Made by a program: the position numbers and the translations under genes
Shown here: positions 10,201 through 18,707 of the stretch, in pieces
Numbering within the stretch: the first letter of the stretch is position 1
How the letters are laid out: each line of letters starts with the position of its first letter
Notes under the pieces: model-generated
Database searches by the model: none
Told to the model about the DNA's origin: nothing
What the model saw: the letters and a program-made list of their open reading frames with translations, nothing else
Assembly (NCBI GenBank): GCA_002304315.1
Contig: NEUO01000024.1
Location: forward strand, 1-34,565
Length of the DNA: 34,565 nt
Source: Verrucomicrobiia bacterium Tous-C4TDCM
Lineage (GTDB): Bacteria > Verrucomicrobiota > Verrucomicrobiia > Verrucomicrobiales > Akkermansiaceae
Direction of reading: 5' to 3'

Positions 10201-10279
10201 TGGCGGGGGGCGCGGTCAGGATGCCGGTGGCAAGAGCCATGCCGAGGACCGGGATGAGGGTGAGGCGTGAAAGATTCAT
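7268..10279 (-). CDS. Giant secreted TPR-repeat protein (about 1003 aa), cluster A
   Basis: Signal peptide MNLSRLTLIPVLGMALATGILTAPPARAQ; many TPR-like units (e.g. AGKWEEALTMLTRC, YRKGICELKLKRWDDAAKSFEECYRKY). Confidence 0.85.
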   Translation of the reverse strand: MNLSRLTLIPVLGMALATGILTAPPARAQLQEDAQTLNSRALTSMEAGKWEEALTMLTRCNELYGKNALTLFGPQFGVTLYRKGICELKLKRWDDAAKSFEECYRKYVNKGEQVDGGGNLYNKRALLQWGNAAQGAENWEEAIRMFKKFLEERDKTRDKFDPGSYYINLSICHFKLNKIPEGIEHLETSIKNKLRFGTPDAGIVAAFQAMVAAVVEKRDEKSLLTFIEKNRSEIIIEPFEMEIYSRLYLKLAGDAIGADMEASAIALYQLVPSTDVMIEDLKSRLARLGSRAGMKELTRTLVKKNLEASRDNLETQRREGDPNEVIQLGATAFIHEKHGNTRGAFAAYEQLELFFPKAKKREDNLYNLVRTSSVIGEVMSTEQYGSRFLKAYPDSKHVPAVRRMMLTSLFYEGEYETCITVAVEMLPKLSEGSKEHDICLHVLGGSYYYTGQYDKAQPLLDQHVEKYPKSQFEQAALYFQASNISRLQFWTKAAKLLDAFFEKHPDPAKNIYYSFGLFDRANCHYAENENAPALEKLNRLEEEFPNVEILDMAFNLKGNVLQSDKNREEAENYYKKALELAERRENRVVAGESLFYLVGLLGEKTVGKEPNPRVKDAVPYADKFWKEHGTDSPYKTQVAVSQVHALNAVDRGEEALNRLRDVIAEMAVNPDSRGLEEAINSYTDVYLEKHSVEELKEHYYNFPKIGGQNKAALALLRIAIIGVAEGELKKAGEDKTKKDKAEALISVLFKELKNDFDVKVLSNYILVRTGDFLREKTSAPRQALPYYDEALSRQDLSFRFAALFGRASVLAGGSKEEKSKAIEDLKRVLADSQDKGEKERALYGIVQANMSSADYDAAEASAKQYLSKEGGQSYTRFAPEVGFALAKSYHERGQINDALANYVRVWNTYKGLIKISAPAMQAWMELSWQRNSPGGGADNNKADRQGAYESGWTYIDQTRRFVDKMSDEEKKMWQQIEALVTEYEASSDVKSMAKLKEEAAKKK

Positions 10280-10417
10280 GGGAACAGGAGTGGCTTTGGT
10301 TTTTCGAAAGGTAGGGGAAAGACAAGCGCCGGCTCGCTCATCCCGCAAGGGAGGAACGGGCCGGCGCGGGAATCTCTTAGGTTACCGTGCCGGCGGGCGC
10401 GGTGAAACGGGGGGAAA

Positions 10418-10888
10418 TCAGGGATCCACCAGGTCGGTGAAGGTCACGTTGCTGATGCCGACGCCCGCGAGGACGTTCAGCACGTCGATCACGCGCTGCT
10501 GGCTGGCACCGCCATCGACGTAGAGCTGGACCAGCGGCCTGGAGTTGGAGCCGGCCGACTTCGCGGCGCTGGCGTAGCTCTGGAGGTCGGCGGTCAGCAG
10601 CGGCAGGTCGCGGGAGTCGGGGTCCGAATCCATCGGGATCTGCGAGGCACCGGCACCGACGGAGATGGTTCCATTGGCATCGACCTTGATGAACTTGGGA
10701 TCGATGTCCGGCACCGACTCACTGGGAGCGGCGGCGGGCAAGGTCATATCGAGATCCTGTTCCCGCTTCTGGATCGTCGTCGTGACGAGGAAGTAGATCA
10801 GGAGCAGGAAGGTGCAGTCGATGAGCGAGGAGATGTCGAGGGCCGGGAGGTCGTCGTCCATCGGTGCGACTTTTTTATGGCGGGCCAT
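10418..10888 (-). CDS. ExbD/TolR-family biopolymer transport protein, cluster A (second ExbD)
   Basis: LDISSLIDCTFLLLIYFLVTTTIQ single TM with conserved Asp; periplasmic ExbD-like domain ending QQRVIDVLNVLAGVGISNVTF. Confidence 0.87.
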   Translation of the reverse strand: MARHKKVAPMDDDLPALDISSLIDCTFLLLIYFLVTTTIQKREQDLDMTLPAAAPSESVPDIDPKFIKVDANGTISVGAGASQIPMDSDPDSRDLPLLTADLQSYASAAKSAGSNSRPLVQLYVDGGASQQRVIDVLNVLAGVGISNVTFTDLVDP

Positions 10889-10903
10889 GGCGGGTAAGTT
10901 GGG

Positions 10904-11353
10904 TTATTTGGCGGTGACGTAAACCGCGAAGACCACTTGGTCGACGCCGCCCTTGGCAGCGGCTCGGATCACCTGCCGGCTGAACTTGAAAACGGCCTCT
11001 TTGTCACCGCGAAGGTGAAGCTTCGGTTTGTAGCCCAGCAGATCCATCTTCGCCTTTTCGGTTTTTACCAGATCGATGATCGCCTCTTCGCCGTCGAGAG
11101 CTTGTTTCGTCTCCGTCGTGAACTTTCCGTCCTGATAGACGTTTACCACGATTCGGCCATTGCCGTCTTCCGCCTTGCGGGAGTTAACGGCGATTGGGGG
11201 GCGAACCGCGGGATCCTGTTTCACCACGATGACCGTCGCGTTCACCAAGAAGAACATCAGGAGAAGGAACACCATGTCGATCATCGGCGACATGTCCAAC
11301 GTACAGTTATCATCGGCGGACGGGCCGGAATTGCGGAGCTTGGAAGAGGCCAT
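10904..11353 (-). CDS. ExbD/TolR-family biopolymer transport protein, cluster A (first ExbD)
   Basis: CTLDMSPMIDMVFLLLMFFLVNATV. Confidence 0.88.
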   Translation of the reverse strand: MASSKLRNSGPSADDNCTLDMSPMIDMVFLLLMFFLVNATVIVVKQDPAVRPPIAVNSRKAEDGNGRIVVNVYQDGKFTTETKQALDGEEAIIDLVKTEKAKMDLLGYKPKLHLRGDKEAVFKFSRQVIRAAAKGGVDQVVFAVYVTAK

Positions 11354-11422
11354 ATGCGGATGGGTGGTTTGGATTCCTGAAGAGACGGGCCGCCGTGTGC
11401 GTCCCGTCCTTCGTCATTGGAA

Positions 11423-12211
11423 TCAAACGGCGATGCCTTCCGGAATCTTGGCCAGATATGCCTCGGCGTTTACGGTCTGCAGCGAGGCATTGATCATGTC
11501 CTCGGCCGCGTGGTGGCAATCGGCGATGAGGTTGTTGAGGCGGTTTTTGAAATAGTAGTAAGCGACCAGGCAAGGAATGGCGTTGATCAGGCCCCACAGG
11601 GTGGTGAGAAGGGCGACGGAGATCGAACCGGCGAGCTGGCTCGGGTCGGCGGACCCGGTGATGGCGAGAATACCGAAAGCGTCGACCATGCCGAGCACGG
11701 TGCCGAGCAGTCCAAGCATCGGGGAGACCTGGGCGCACAACGAAATGTAGTTGAGCGGGGTCATCATCTTGCGGGTCTCGTTGGTCGTGAAGTCGGCCAT
11801 CGCATCTTCGATCTGGTCGCGGCCGAGGTCTTCGGGGCGGGTGGCGTCGATGTTCGGCAGCGAGTAGGCCATCATGCGGCCGAGGAAGGATGGGTGGGAG
11901 GCGGCGAGCTCAATGGCGGAGCGGACGCGGCAGTTGACCATGTGGTCCATGAGGGCGGCCTTGAGGTCATCCGGGCAGAACTTCGGCTTCGTCAGGTTGA
12001 TGAAATTGAAAACGCAAAGGGCGATGAAGGCAACCATCGCGGCACCGATGAAACCCATGGTCCAGCCACCGTCGATGACCCACTTGGTGAGCAAGGTCTT
12101 TTCCGGCTGGACGGCGGCCTCCTGCGCCATGAGCAAGGGAGCGGTCACCAGAAGGGTGGTGGCGAGTGCTGCCGTGAAGCGGCGACTGCGGGAAGCAAGG
12201 TTGTGGATCAT
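11423..12211 (-). CDS. MotA/TolQ/ExbB proton channel family protein, cluster A
   Basis: VSPMLGLLGTVLGMVDAFGILA and ISVALLTTLWGLINAIPCLVAYYYFKNRL; N-terminal signal-like segment; start at MIHNLASRSRR. Confidence 0.9.
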   Translation of the reverse strand: MIHNLASRSRRFTAALATTLLVTAPLLMAQEAAVQPEKTLLTKWVIDGGWTMGFIGAAMVAFIALCVFNFINLTKPKFCPDDLKAALMDHMVNCRVRSAIELAASHPSFLGRMMAYSLPNIDATRPEDLGRDQIEDAMADFTTNETRKMMTPLNYISLCAQVSPMLGLLGTVLGMVDAFGILAITGSADPSQLAGSISVALLTTLWGLINAIPCLVAYYYFKNRLNNLIADCHHAAEDMINASLQTVNAEAYLAKIPEGIAV

Positions 12212-12333
12212 GGAATTTTGATTGGATTGCCAAGCGAGTAGCGGCGAATTCTGGAAATCCTTCGAAGGCCCGCAAGGAAAGATTTTGGAAAACGTGGGAA
12301 GACGCAGGCGCTGTAAATACAGCATTAAGACGA

Positions 12334-12972
12334 TCAACCTGCCGTTTTCCTTGGGGGAAAGATTTCACGGCAGAGAAGGCATGAGCGGCCGTCGCAGCCG
12401 CGCGCGGTGCAATGGCCCCGGCCGTAGAAGATGATCCGCAGGTGGAGGGCGTTCCAGCGGTCGCGCGGAAAGAGCTTTTTCAGGTCGCGCTCGGTCTGTT
12501 CGACGTTGCGGCCGACGGTGAGTTTCCAGCGTTTGGCGATGCGGTGGATGTGGGTATCGACGGGGAAGGCCGGGACGCCGAAGGCCTGGGCCATGACGAC
12601 GGAGGCGGTCTTGTGGCCGACGCCGGGCAGGGCTTCGAGCGCGGCGAAATCGGCGGGGACCTGGCCGCCGTGCTGGTCGACGAGGATCTGCGAGAGATCG
12701 CGGATGGCCTGGGACTTTTTCGGGGACAGGCCGCAGGGTCGGATGATGGCGCGGATCGCTTCGACCGGCACCTGCGCCATGTCTTCCGGCCTGGAAGCCA
12801 GCGTGAAGAGGGCCGGGGTGACGGTATTCACCCGGGCGTCGGTGCATTGGGCCGAAAGCAACACCGCGACCAGCAGGGTGAAGGGGTCCCGGTGGTCGAG
12901 CGGGATCGGGGTCTCCGGATAGAGTTCTTCCAGCCGCCGGTCGATATGGGCGGCCCGTTGGGCGCGGGTCAT
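12334..12972 (-). CDS. nth: Endonuclease III
   Basis: LLSAQCTDARVNTVTPALF, LPGVGHKTASVVMAQAFGVPAFPVDTHIHRIAKRW, C-terminal Cys cluster. Confidence 0.92.
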   Translation of the reverse strand: MTRAQRAAHIDRRLEELYPETPIPLDHRDPFTLLVAVLLSAQCTDARVNTVTPALFTLASRPEDMAQVPVEAIRAIIRPCGLSPKKSQAIRDLSQILVDQHGGQVPADFAALEALPGVGHKTASVVMAQAFGVPAFPVDTHIHRIAKRWKLTVGRNVEQTERDLKKLFPRDRWNALHLRIIFYGRGHCTARGCDGRSCLLCREIFPPRKTAG

Positions 12973-12975
12973 CGT

Positions 12976-13009
12976 TTCACGGAGCGCAGGCGTTCACGGA
13001 GCGCTGGCG
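12976..13009. repeat. 17-bp near-perfect tandem duplication
   Basis: TTCACGGAGCGCAGGCG / TTCACGGAGCGCTGGCG, one mismatch. Confidence 0.85.
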
Positions 13010-13058
13010 TCTCGCCGGCTTCGACAGTCGGGGAGCCCGACCGCCTCTCTAACCGCGT

Positions 13059-13733
13059 TTAGCGGGCGGCGGTGGACGCCGTCTGGCCTGAGGTCAGGCG
13101 GTTGATGGCCGCATACATTTGCGCGCAGTGGGGATGATGGACCCGCTTGGAGAGAATCTCGGCGCTGCGTGCGTAGGAGCCCCACTGGACGACGGTGAGT
13201 TCGACATTGCGGCGGCCCCAGGTGTTCATGTGGCTCTTGCAGGGGGTGTAGATGTCGACGGTGTTGGTGCCGGTGAGGGCGGAGCCGTAGTCATCGACCA
13301 CGAAGAGCTGCTTCATGCCCTTGATGCGGAAAACGGTGCCAACCGGATAGACGGCCCAATCGGCGGCGGCGCTGCGGACGCGGTCGGTGTAGCGGAGCGG
13401 GGTGCCGGCGGCATTCATCGAGCCGTATTCGATGTGGTCGTCTTCCGAGCAGGTGTAGGCGGTGGTGCGGACCAGACGGGTGCGCTCGGAGGGCTTGTAG
13501 AAGGCCATGCCGTGCTTGTCCTTCGGCTTGCCGGCGGCCTGCGGGGCGAGGGACGCCGAAGGCTGGGCGGTGGTGTAAACGGCGCAGCCGTGGACGATGC
13601 CGCCGGAGCGAGCCATTCCGCCGGACGATGACGTGGCGCGGGATTTGGAAAGGACCGTGAGGTCGGAATCCGAGGCGCAACTGGAGAAGAGAAGGGCAAT
13701 CAACGCGGCGGCGGAAGAGAGGCGGAAAGTCAT
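13059..13733 (-). CDS. 3D (Asp-Asp-Asp) domain-containing putative lipoprotein
   Basis: N-terminal LIALLFSSCAS; YPVGTVFRIKGMKQLFVVDDYGSALTGTNTVDIYTPCKSH resembles the MltA-like 3D domain. Confidence 0.78.
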   Translation of the reverse strand: MTFRLSSAAALIALLFSSCASDSDLTVLSKSRATSSSGGMARSGGIVHGCAVYTTAQPSASLAPQAAGKPKDKHGMAFYKPSERTRLVRTTAYTCSEDDHIEYGSMNAAGTPLRYTDRVRSAAADWAVYPVGTVFRIKGMKQLFVVDDYGSALTGTNTVDIYTPCKSHMNTWGRRNVELTVVQWGSYARSAEILSKRVHHPHCAQMYAAINRLTSGQTASTAAR

Positions 13734-14101
13734 GCGATAGATTTGGGAATGTGGAATTTACACGTTGTCACGTTATTCGAGACTCGGGGTTCTACGGGTT
13801 TGCCCGGGGGGTCGGCAACCCTAAAATCCCCTGTTAGGAGCCGCACTCCGCAGCGGATGGCATGCCAAGGATGGCGATGACCGTGCAATTGAAAGACAAC
13901 GCGCGCGCTCCGGACGCCCCGCCGGCCTGAAAAATGTCAGCCGCTTGGCCTTGTGATCCAATCCGATCCGGGGACGTATTCCGGGACATCGGAATAGGTG
14001 CGCGAGGATCACTTTCATCCTGCCTTGGAAGCATAGCCGGGAACCTCATACGTTTGGCAACGGAAGCCCCGAATCCCGGGGATTTGAATTGACGCCGGAT
14101 T

Positions 14102-16933
14102 TTGATTGCGAAGCGAATAGGTGTGGCACCGCCCCATCAAATCCCGGAAAAAAAGAGGGTTGCTCCTCTTTTCCTGGCCCTGTTTTCGTCGCTTTCTCTG
14201 AGCCTCTCCGGGCAGGTGGACCTGAATCGCGCCCTCAGTGAAGGGATGGCTGCCTACCGCTCCAAGGACTACAACACGGCGATCGAGAAACTTTCCGCGA
14301 TTGTTTCGGCGAAACCGGACGGGCCGGGCGAGAACGTTCTCTACACGCTGGGCTTCGCCTACTACTTTCAGCTCCGCCACCAGGATTCGGCGGACACCTT
14401 CGCGCTTTACCTGAAGAAACACCCGGACACCGCGAACTCGCACAAGGTCCATTTGATCCTCGGGCGGGCGCTGCTCCAGTTGGATGGCAAGGCGGACGAA
14501 GCGCTAGGTCATCTGGCCAAAGCATCGGAGAAGCCCGAATTCGCGGAGGAAGCCCGCTTCCTGGCGGCCGACGCCTACCTCAAGAAGGGCGATACCGAGA
14601 AGGCCGCACAGACCTTGAAGAACGCCATGAAGAACAAGGCGTCCGGGCCGAGTGTCCTGCGGGCTTCGTTGGAACTGGTCGATGTTTACATTTCCGACGA
14701 CAAGCTCGACGAGGCGGTCGAAATGCTGGAGAAGCTCGAGGCATCCGCCGGCTATCCGGACATCATCGTGACGGCGAACAATCGTTTCGTCCGGATTGGC
14801 GACCTGCATCTGGATTCGCAGTCCTATGCCGACGCGCTCGAGGCCTACTCATCGGTCCGTCCCCGCACCCAGGTGATCGCGATCCAGCTCGCCCGGCTCG
14901 AGCAAATGCGGCACCTCAAGGAAGACTTTGACAAACGGATCGCCGCGGCCGCCAAGGCGAAGCAGGCGCTGCCGCGGGGAACCGAGGAAAAGGCGGCGAC
15001 GCTCGCGGCGATGATCGAGAACACCGACAAGGTGCTCGGGGAGATTCGGACCCAGGAGGACTACGATGCCACGATCCAATACCGGATCGGTCGCTGCTAC
15101 TTCAATATGGAGCGCTTCTGGCCTGCGTCGGTGGCGTTCGAGGCGGTCGCGGATGAGAATCCGAAGTCCACGGACGCGCCGACCGCCCTGTTCGGTGCGA
15201 TTGTTTCCCAGTGGCGGCTTGAGCGGCCCGAGGCTGCACGCAAACTGTGCGCGGCTTACCTGGAACGGTTTCCCAAGGGAAAGCAGTTTGCCCAGGTGGC
15301 GGAACTGAACACGACACTGCTCATCCAGCAGGGACTCAACGAGGAAGCGATCGCGTTCCTGAGGCCGTTCCTTGAGAAGAACCCTGAAGTGCCCGGGAGG
15401 CAGAAGCTGCTCGGACTGCTGGCCAACGCGCGATTCCAGGCGGGGGCTTACGATGCGGCCGCGGCCGACTACGACAGCTTGCGCAAGGAATTCGCCTCGT
15501 CGCCGGAGTTCGAGGAATACACCTACCGCCGGGCGCTTTGTAATTTCCTGCGGAACGACTACGAGGCGACCACCGAGGCGTTCGACGCCTACGAGCGGGA
15601 TTTTCCGAACGGCCAGTTCATCCCCGACATCCGCTACCGCCGGGGCATCATCCAGCTCGCGTTGAAGGATTACGATGGCCTGATCAAGGCCATGAACAGC
15701 CTGCTCGAGGATCCGGCGGCGGAGGGCTTCGGCGGCCAGATCCATACCTTGCTCGGGGACGCCTTATCGGCGAAGGGCGACAACGAGGCGGCCGCGGGTG
15801 CCTATGCCAGCGCGGTGAAATCCGCCAATGGCGACGACAACGTCATCCAGTATTCGCTGGAACAGGCGACCAACCTGCTTCGCGGGCTGCGTCGTTGGAA
15901 CGAACTCGAGTCCTTGTGGAAGGAATTCCTGAAGCAGAATCCGAAGCACCCGATGGCGCTGCGGGCGGTGTCGGAGCTGTCGAAGCTGCTGGTCCGTGCC
16001 AACAAGAAGGATGAAGCCCGCCAGATGCTGGCCGGCCAGGTGCTCGGTGACATCCAGAACAGCCGTTCCGAGTATGTGGAAATGCTCATAAGCCAGCTGG
16101 CCGGGCTCCACGTGCCGCCGCGAGTGGTGAAAAAGGACGCGCCCCAGCCTGACCTCGACAAGATTGAGGGCGAGCTAGTCAAGGAACTGGAGGTTGCCGA
16201 AGACAACCGGACGCCGGTCTATCTTGCCCGCGTGCTGTTTGCCAAAGCCGAGCTGGGCCGGATGATGCGGGACGCCGCCCGCAACGAGCGGAATCTCAAC
16301 GCGATCGCCAACACCGCCAATCCAGACGACCTTGGTCCCATTCTTCTCTCGATGATCGGCCAGTTTCTGCTGGACGACGGGCAGCTGGACACGGCGGTCC
16401 CTCTGTTCACTCGCCTCCGCGACGCCTTCCCGCAGTCTCCTTTCTCCGATGCCGCGCCGGTCGGCCTGGGTCGCATCGCCCTGGCCAAGAAAGAGTTTCC
16501 CGCCGCGCTGGAGCAGTTCGACTACGCGCTGACCCGCAGCGTCGGCGGATCGATGCTCAAGGAGGCGACCTTCGGCAAGGCGCTCGCCCTGAAAGGGCTG
16601 AAGAAGCTGGAAGAGTCCAAGAAATTGTTCGAGGAGATCGTTTCCAGCAAGGAATGGCGCGGCCTTGAAAAAGCCGGATCGCTCTTCGAGCTCGGCGAGA
16701 TCGCTGCCGAAACCGGGGACAAAGGGGCCGCCAACGCCTACTTCCAGCGTGTCTACCTGTCTCATGGGGCCTATCCACAATATGCAGCCAAAGCTTACCT
16801 CCGCAGCGCCGAGATGCTGAAGGCCGACGGCCAGAGCGACGCAGCGCAGAGGACCTATCGTGAACTCGTCCGCAACCCGAAGTATGCCGACACCCCCGAG
16901 GTGAAAGTGGCGCGAGCCCAACTCAAGGAATGA
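14102..16933 (+). CDS. Giant secreted TPR-repeat protein (about 940 aa), cluster B; exact start uncertain (TTG 14102 or GTG 14123)
   Basis: N-terminal hydrophobic APLFLALFSSLSLSLSGQ; many TPR-like units (SKDYNTAIEKLSAIV, LGFAYYFQLRHQDSADTFALYLKKHP). Confidence 0.85.
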   Translation: MIAKRIGVAPPHQIPEKKRVAPLFLALFSSLSLSLSGQVDLNRALSEGMAAYRSKDYNTAIEKLSAIVSAKPDGPGENVLYTLGFAYYFQLRHQDSADTFALYLKKHPDTANSHKVHLILGRALLQLDGKADEALGHLAKASEKPEFAEEARFLAADAYLKKGDTEKAAQTLKNAMKNKASGPSVLRASLELVDVYISDDKLDEAVEMLEKLEASAGYPDIIVTANNRFVRIGDLHLDSQSYADALEAYSSVRPRTQVIAIQLARLEQMRHLKEDFDKRIAAAAKAKQALPRGTEEKAATLAAMIENTDKVLGEIRTQEDYDATIQYRIGRCYFNMERFWPASVAFEAVADENPKSTDAPTALFGAIVSQWRLERPEAARKLCAAYLERFPKGKQFAQVAELNTTLLIQQGLNEEAIAFLRPFLEKNPEVPGRQKLLGLLANARFQAGAYDAAAADYDSLRKEFASSPEFEEYTYRRALCNFLRNDYEATTEAFDAYERDFPNGQFIPDIRYRRGIIQLALKDYDGLIKAMNSLLEDPAAEGFGGQIHTLLGDALSAKGDNEAAAGAYASAVKSANGDDNVIQYSLEQATNLLRGLRRWNELESLWKEFLKQNPKHPMALRAVSELSKLLVRANKKDEARQMLAGQVLGDIQNSRSEYVEMLISQLAGLHVPPRVVKKDAPQPDLDKIEGELVKELEVAEDNRTPVYLARVLFAKAELGRMMRDAARNERNLNAIANTANPDDLGPILLSMIGQFLLDDGQLDTAVPLFTRLRDAFPQSPFSDAAPVGLGRIALAKKEFPAALEQFDYALTRSVGGSMLKEATFGKALALKGLKKLEESKKLFEEIVSSKEWRGLEKAGSLFELGEIAAETGDKGAANAYFQRVYLSHGAYPQYAAKAYLRSAEMLKADGQSDAAQRTYRELVRNPKYADTPEVKVARAQLKE

Positions 16934-17805
16934 AATCCCTGCTTCCACTCACAGGCTGCTTTCTCGGTCTTTCCCTGTCCTCCGTTCACGCGCAATCGCA
17001 GGAAGATTTCGAGCTTCGCAACGGCCGCCGCATCGCAGCGGAATCCGTCAAGCCGACCGCGACCGGATTTTCCGCCGTCGTGGTGACTGGCGCGAATGCC
17101 CAGAACATCACCTTCACGGCCAAGGACATCGTCCGCGCGAACCTGCGCGAGCCGGCGGCTCTCGCCGAGGCCCGGACCCTGATCGCCTCCGGCAAGCTGA
17201 TCGCGGCGATTTCCCTGCTGACCACGACCGAAGAAGAGCTGCTGCCCTACCGGCAGGTTCCCGGGGCATGGTGGCACCGCGCCCTCATGCTCCGGATGGA
17301 CGCACTGGCTGCAAAAGGCGAAGCGGCAGCGGCATTGGCTGCCGCCGGGGCTGAAGAGTTGGCCGGGCTTCCCGAGGAGAGCGCGGCTTCCCTGACCGGC
17401 TTCCAGGACATTATCGCGAAACCGATCGGGAGCCCCGAGACGAAGATCGCCTCCCTGGAGGCCGTGGCGAAGCGGACCGCGGATCCCTGGATCGCCGCCC
17501 GGGCGTGGTTGGAGGTCGGCAACACCCACGCCGGACAAGGCAAGATGGAGGCGGCCGTCAAGACGTGGCTCCGGGTGGCGGTTTTCCATCCGGCCGAGCG
17601 GGATCTCGCCGTCCGCGGTACGATCCTCGCCGCTCGCGGTCTCCAGCAGATCGAGCGGCCTCAGGACGGCCTCAAGCTGCTCGACGATTACCTCAACGAC
17701 CACCTTGCATCTCCCTACGAAACCACCATCAAGGCGGAAGCCGCCAAGAGCGACCCGAAACGCGATACCACCCCGGCCGCACCGGCCGATAAAGACCCCA
17801 AGTGA
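16930..17805 (+). CDS. Small secreted helical-repeat protein, cluster B
   Basis: Signal peptide MKSLLPLTGCFLGLSLSSVHAQ; ATGA overlap with the TPR gene stop; charged C-terminal tail. Confidence 0.78.
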   Translation: MKSLLPLTGCFLGLSLSSVHAQSQEDFELRNGRRIAAESVKPTATGFSAVVVTGANAQNITFTAKDIVRANLREPAALAEARTLIASGKLIAAISLLTTTEEELLPYRQVPGAWWHRALMLRMDALAAKGEAAAALAAAGAEELAGLPEESAASLTGFQDIIAKPIGSPETKIASLEAVAKRTADPWIAARAWLEVGNTHAGQGKMEAAVKTWLRVAVFHPAERDLAVRGTILAARGLQQIERPQDGLKLLDDYLNDHLASPYETTIKAEAAKSDPKRDTTPAAPADKDPK

Positions 17806-17827
17806 CCCAACCGATTCATTTCTGAGC

Positions 17828-18670
17828 ATGAACTCCCCAAACATCCTCCGCCGCCTTGGCCAAGCGTTCCGGATCGCCCTTCTCGCCGGTGCCTTCGTGG
17901 TATTCTGTCCGATTCACCAGGTTTCCGCCCAAGAGCCGGCCGCTTCATCGGAAACCGCGGAAGCCAAGCCCGCCGCGACCAAAAAGACCATGTGGGACAC
18001 TTTCAAGCTCGGGGGCTGGGTCATGTGGCCGCTCACGGCTTGCTCGATTTTCACGATCTATCTGGTCATCGATGTGTATCTCCGCACCTCCTCCAGGAAG
18101 ATGTGGCCTGCGGAAGAGATCCAGAAAGCCCAGCAGCTCTTCATGGCCGGCGACTATGTCAACGCCTACCAGGTGATGAAGGCCACGCCCTGTTCCTTCA
18201 ACAACTGCGTGAAATACGGCCTGTCATTCGTCGGCAAGGGAAAGGACCAGACCGAAGAAGCGCTGCTGGTCGAAGTCGGCCGTGAGAACGCACGCATCCA
18301 GAACCGGATCAACTACCTCTCGGTCATCGGCGTTTGCACCCCGATGATCGGTCTGGTCGGCACCGTCATGGGGATGATGAAGGCCTTCGACGAGCTCGGT
18401 GCCTCCGGTGCCGGGGAAACCAGCGCGCTCGCCGGACACATCGGCGAGGTGCTGGTCGCGACCGCCTCCGGTCTCTTCATCGCCATTCCCGCCTTCATGT
18501 TCTTCTACATCCTGCGCAACCGCCTGTCGGCCCAGGTGCACGACCTGGAAGACCAGGTCACCAGCCTCTTCCGGAACATGCCCTACGACCACTTCCACGG
18601 TCTGGAGATCGGCGAGGAAGCCACCTATGCGGCTCTCCCCAACTGGGTTGGTGTCGAGGCGGAAGCCTGA
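17828..18670 (+). CDS. MotA/TolQ/ExbB proton channel family protein, cluster B
   Basis: CTPMIGLVGTVMGMMKAFDELGA and EVLVATASGLFIAIPAFMFFYILRNRL. Confidence 0.92.
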   Translation: MNSPNILRRLGQAFRIALLAGAFVVFCPIHQVSAQEPAASSETAEAKPAATKKTMWDTFKLGGWVMWPLTACSIFTIYLVIDVYLRTSSRKMWPAEEIQKAQQLFMAGDYVNAYQVMKATPCSFNNCVKYGLSFVGKGKDQTEEALLVEVGRENARIQNRINYLSVIGVCTPMIGLVGTVMGMMKAFDELGASGAGETSALAGHIGEVLVATASGLFIAIPAFMFFYILRNRLSAQVHDLEDQVTSLFRNMPYDHFHGLEIGEEATYAALPNWVGVEAEA

Positions 18671-18707
18671 GTTCGCGGACGCCACAAACCCTTTCTAAAC
18701 CAAGTCC

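Noticed and set aside
13780-14100. Possible tRNA or structured RNA in the intergenic region before the cluster B TPR gene
   Set aside because: No cloverleaf or T-loop consensus found by eye; only G/C-rich runs
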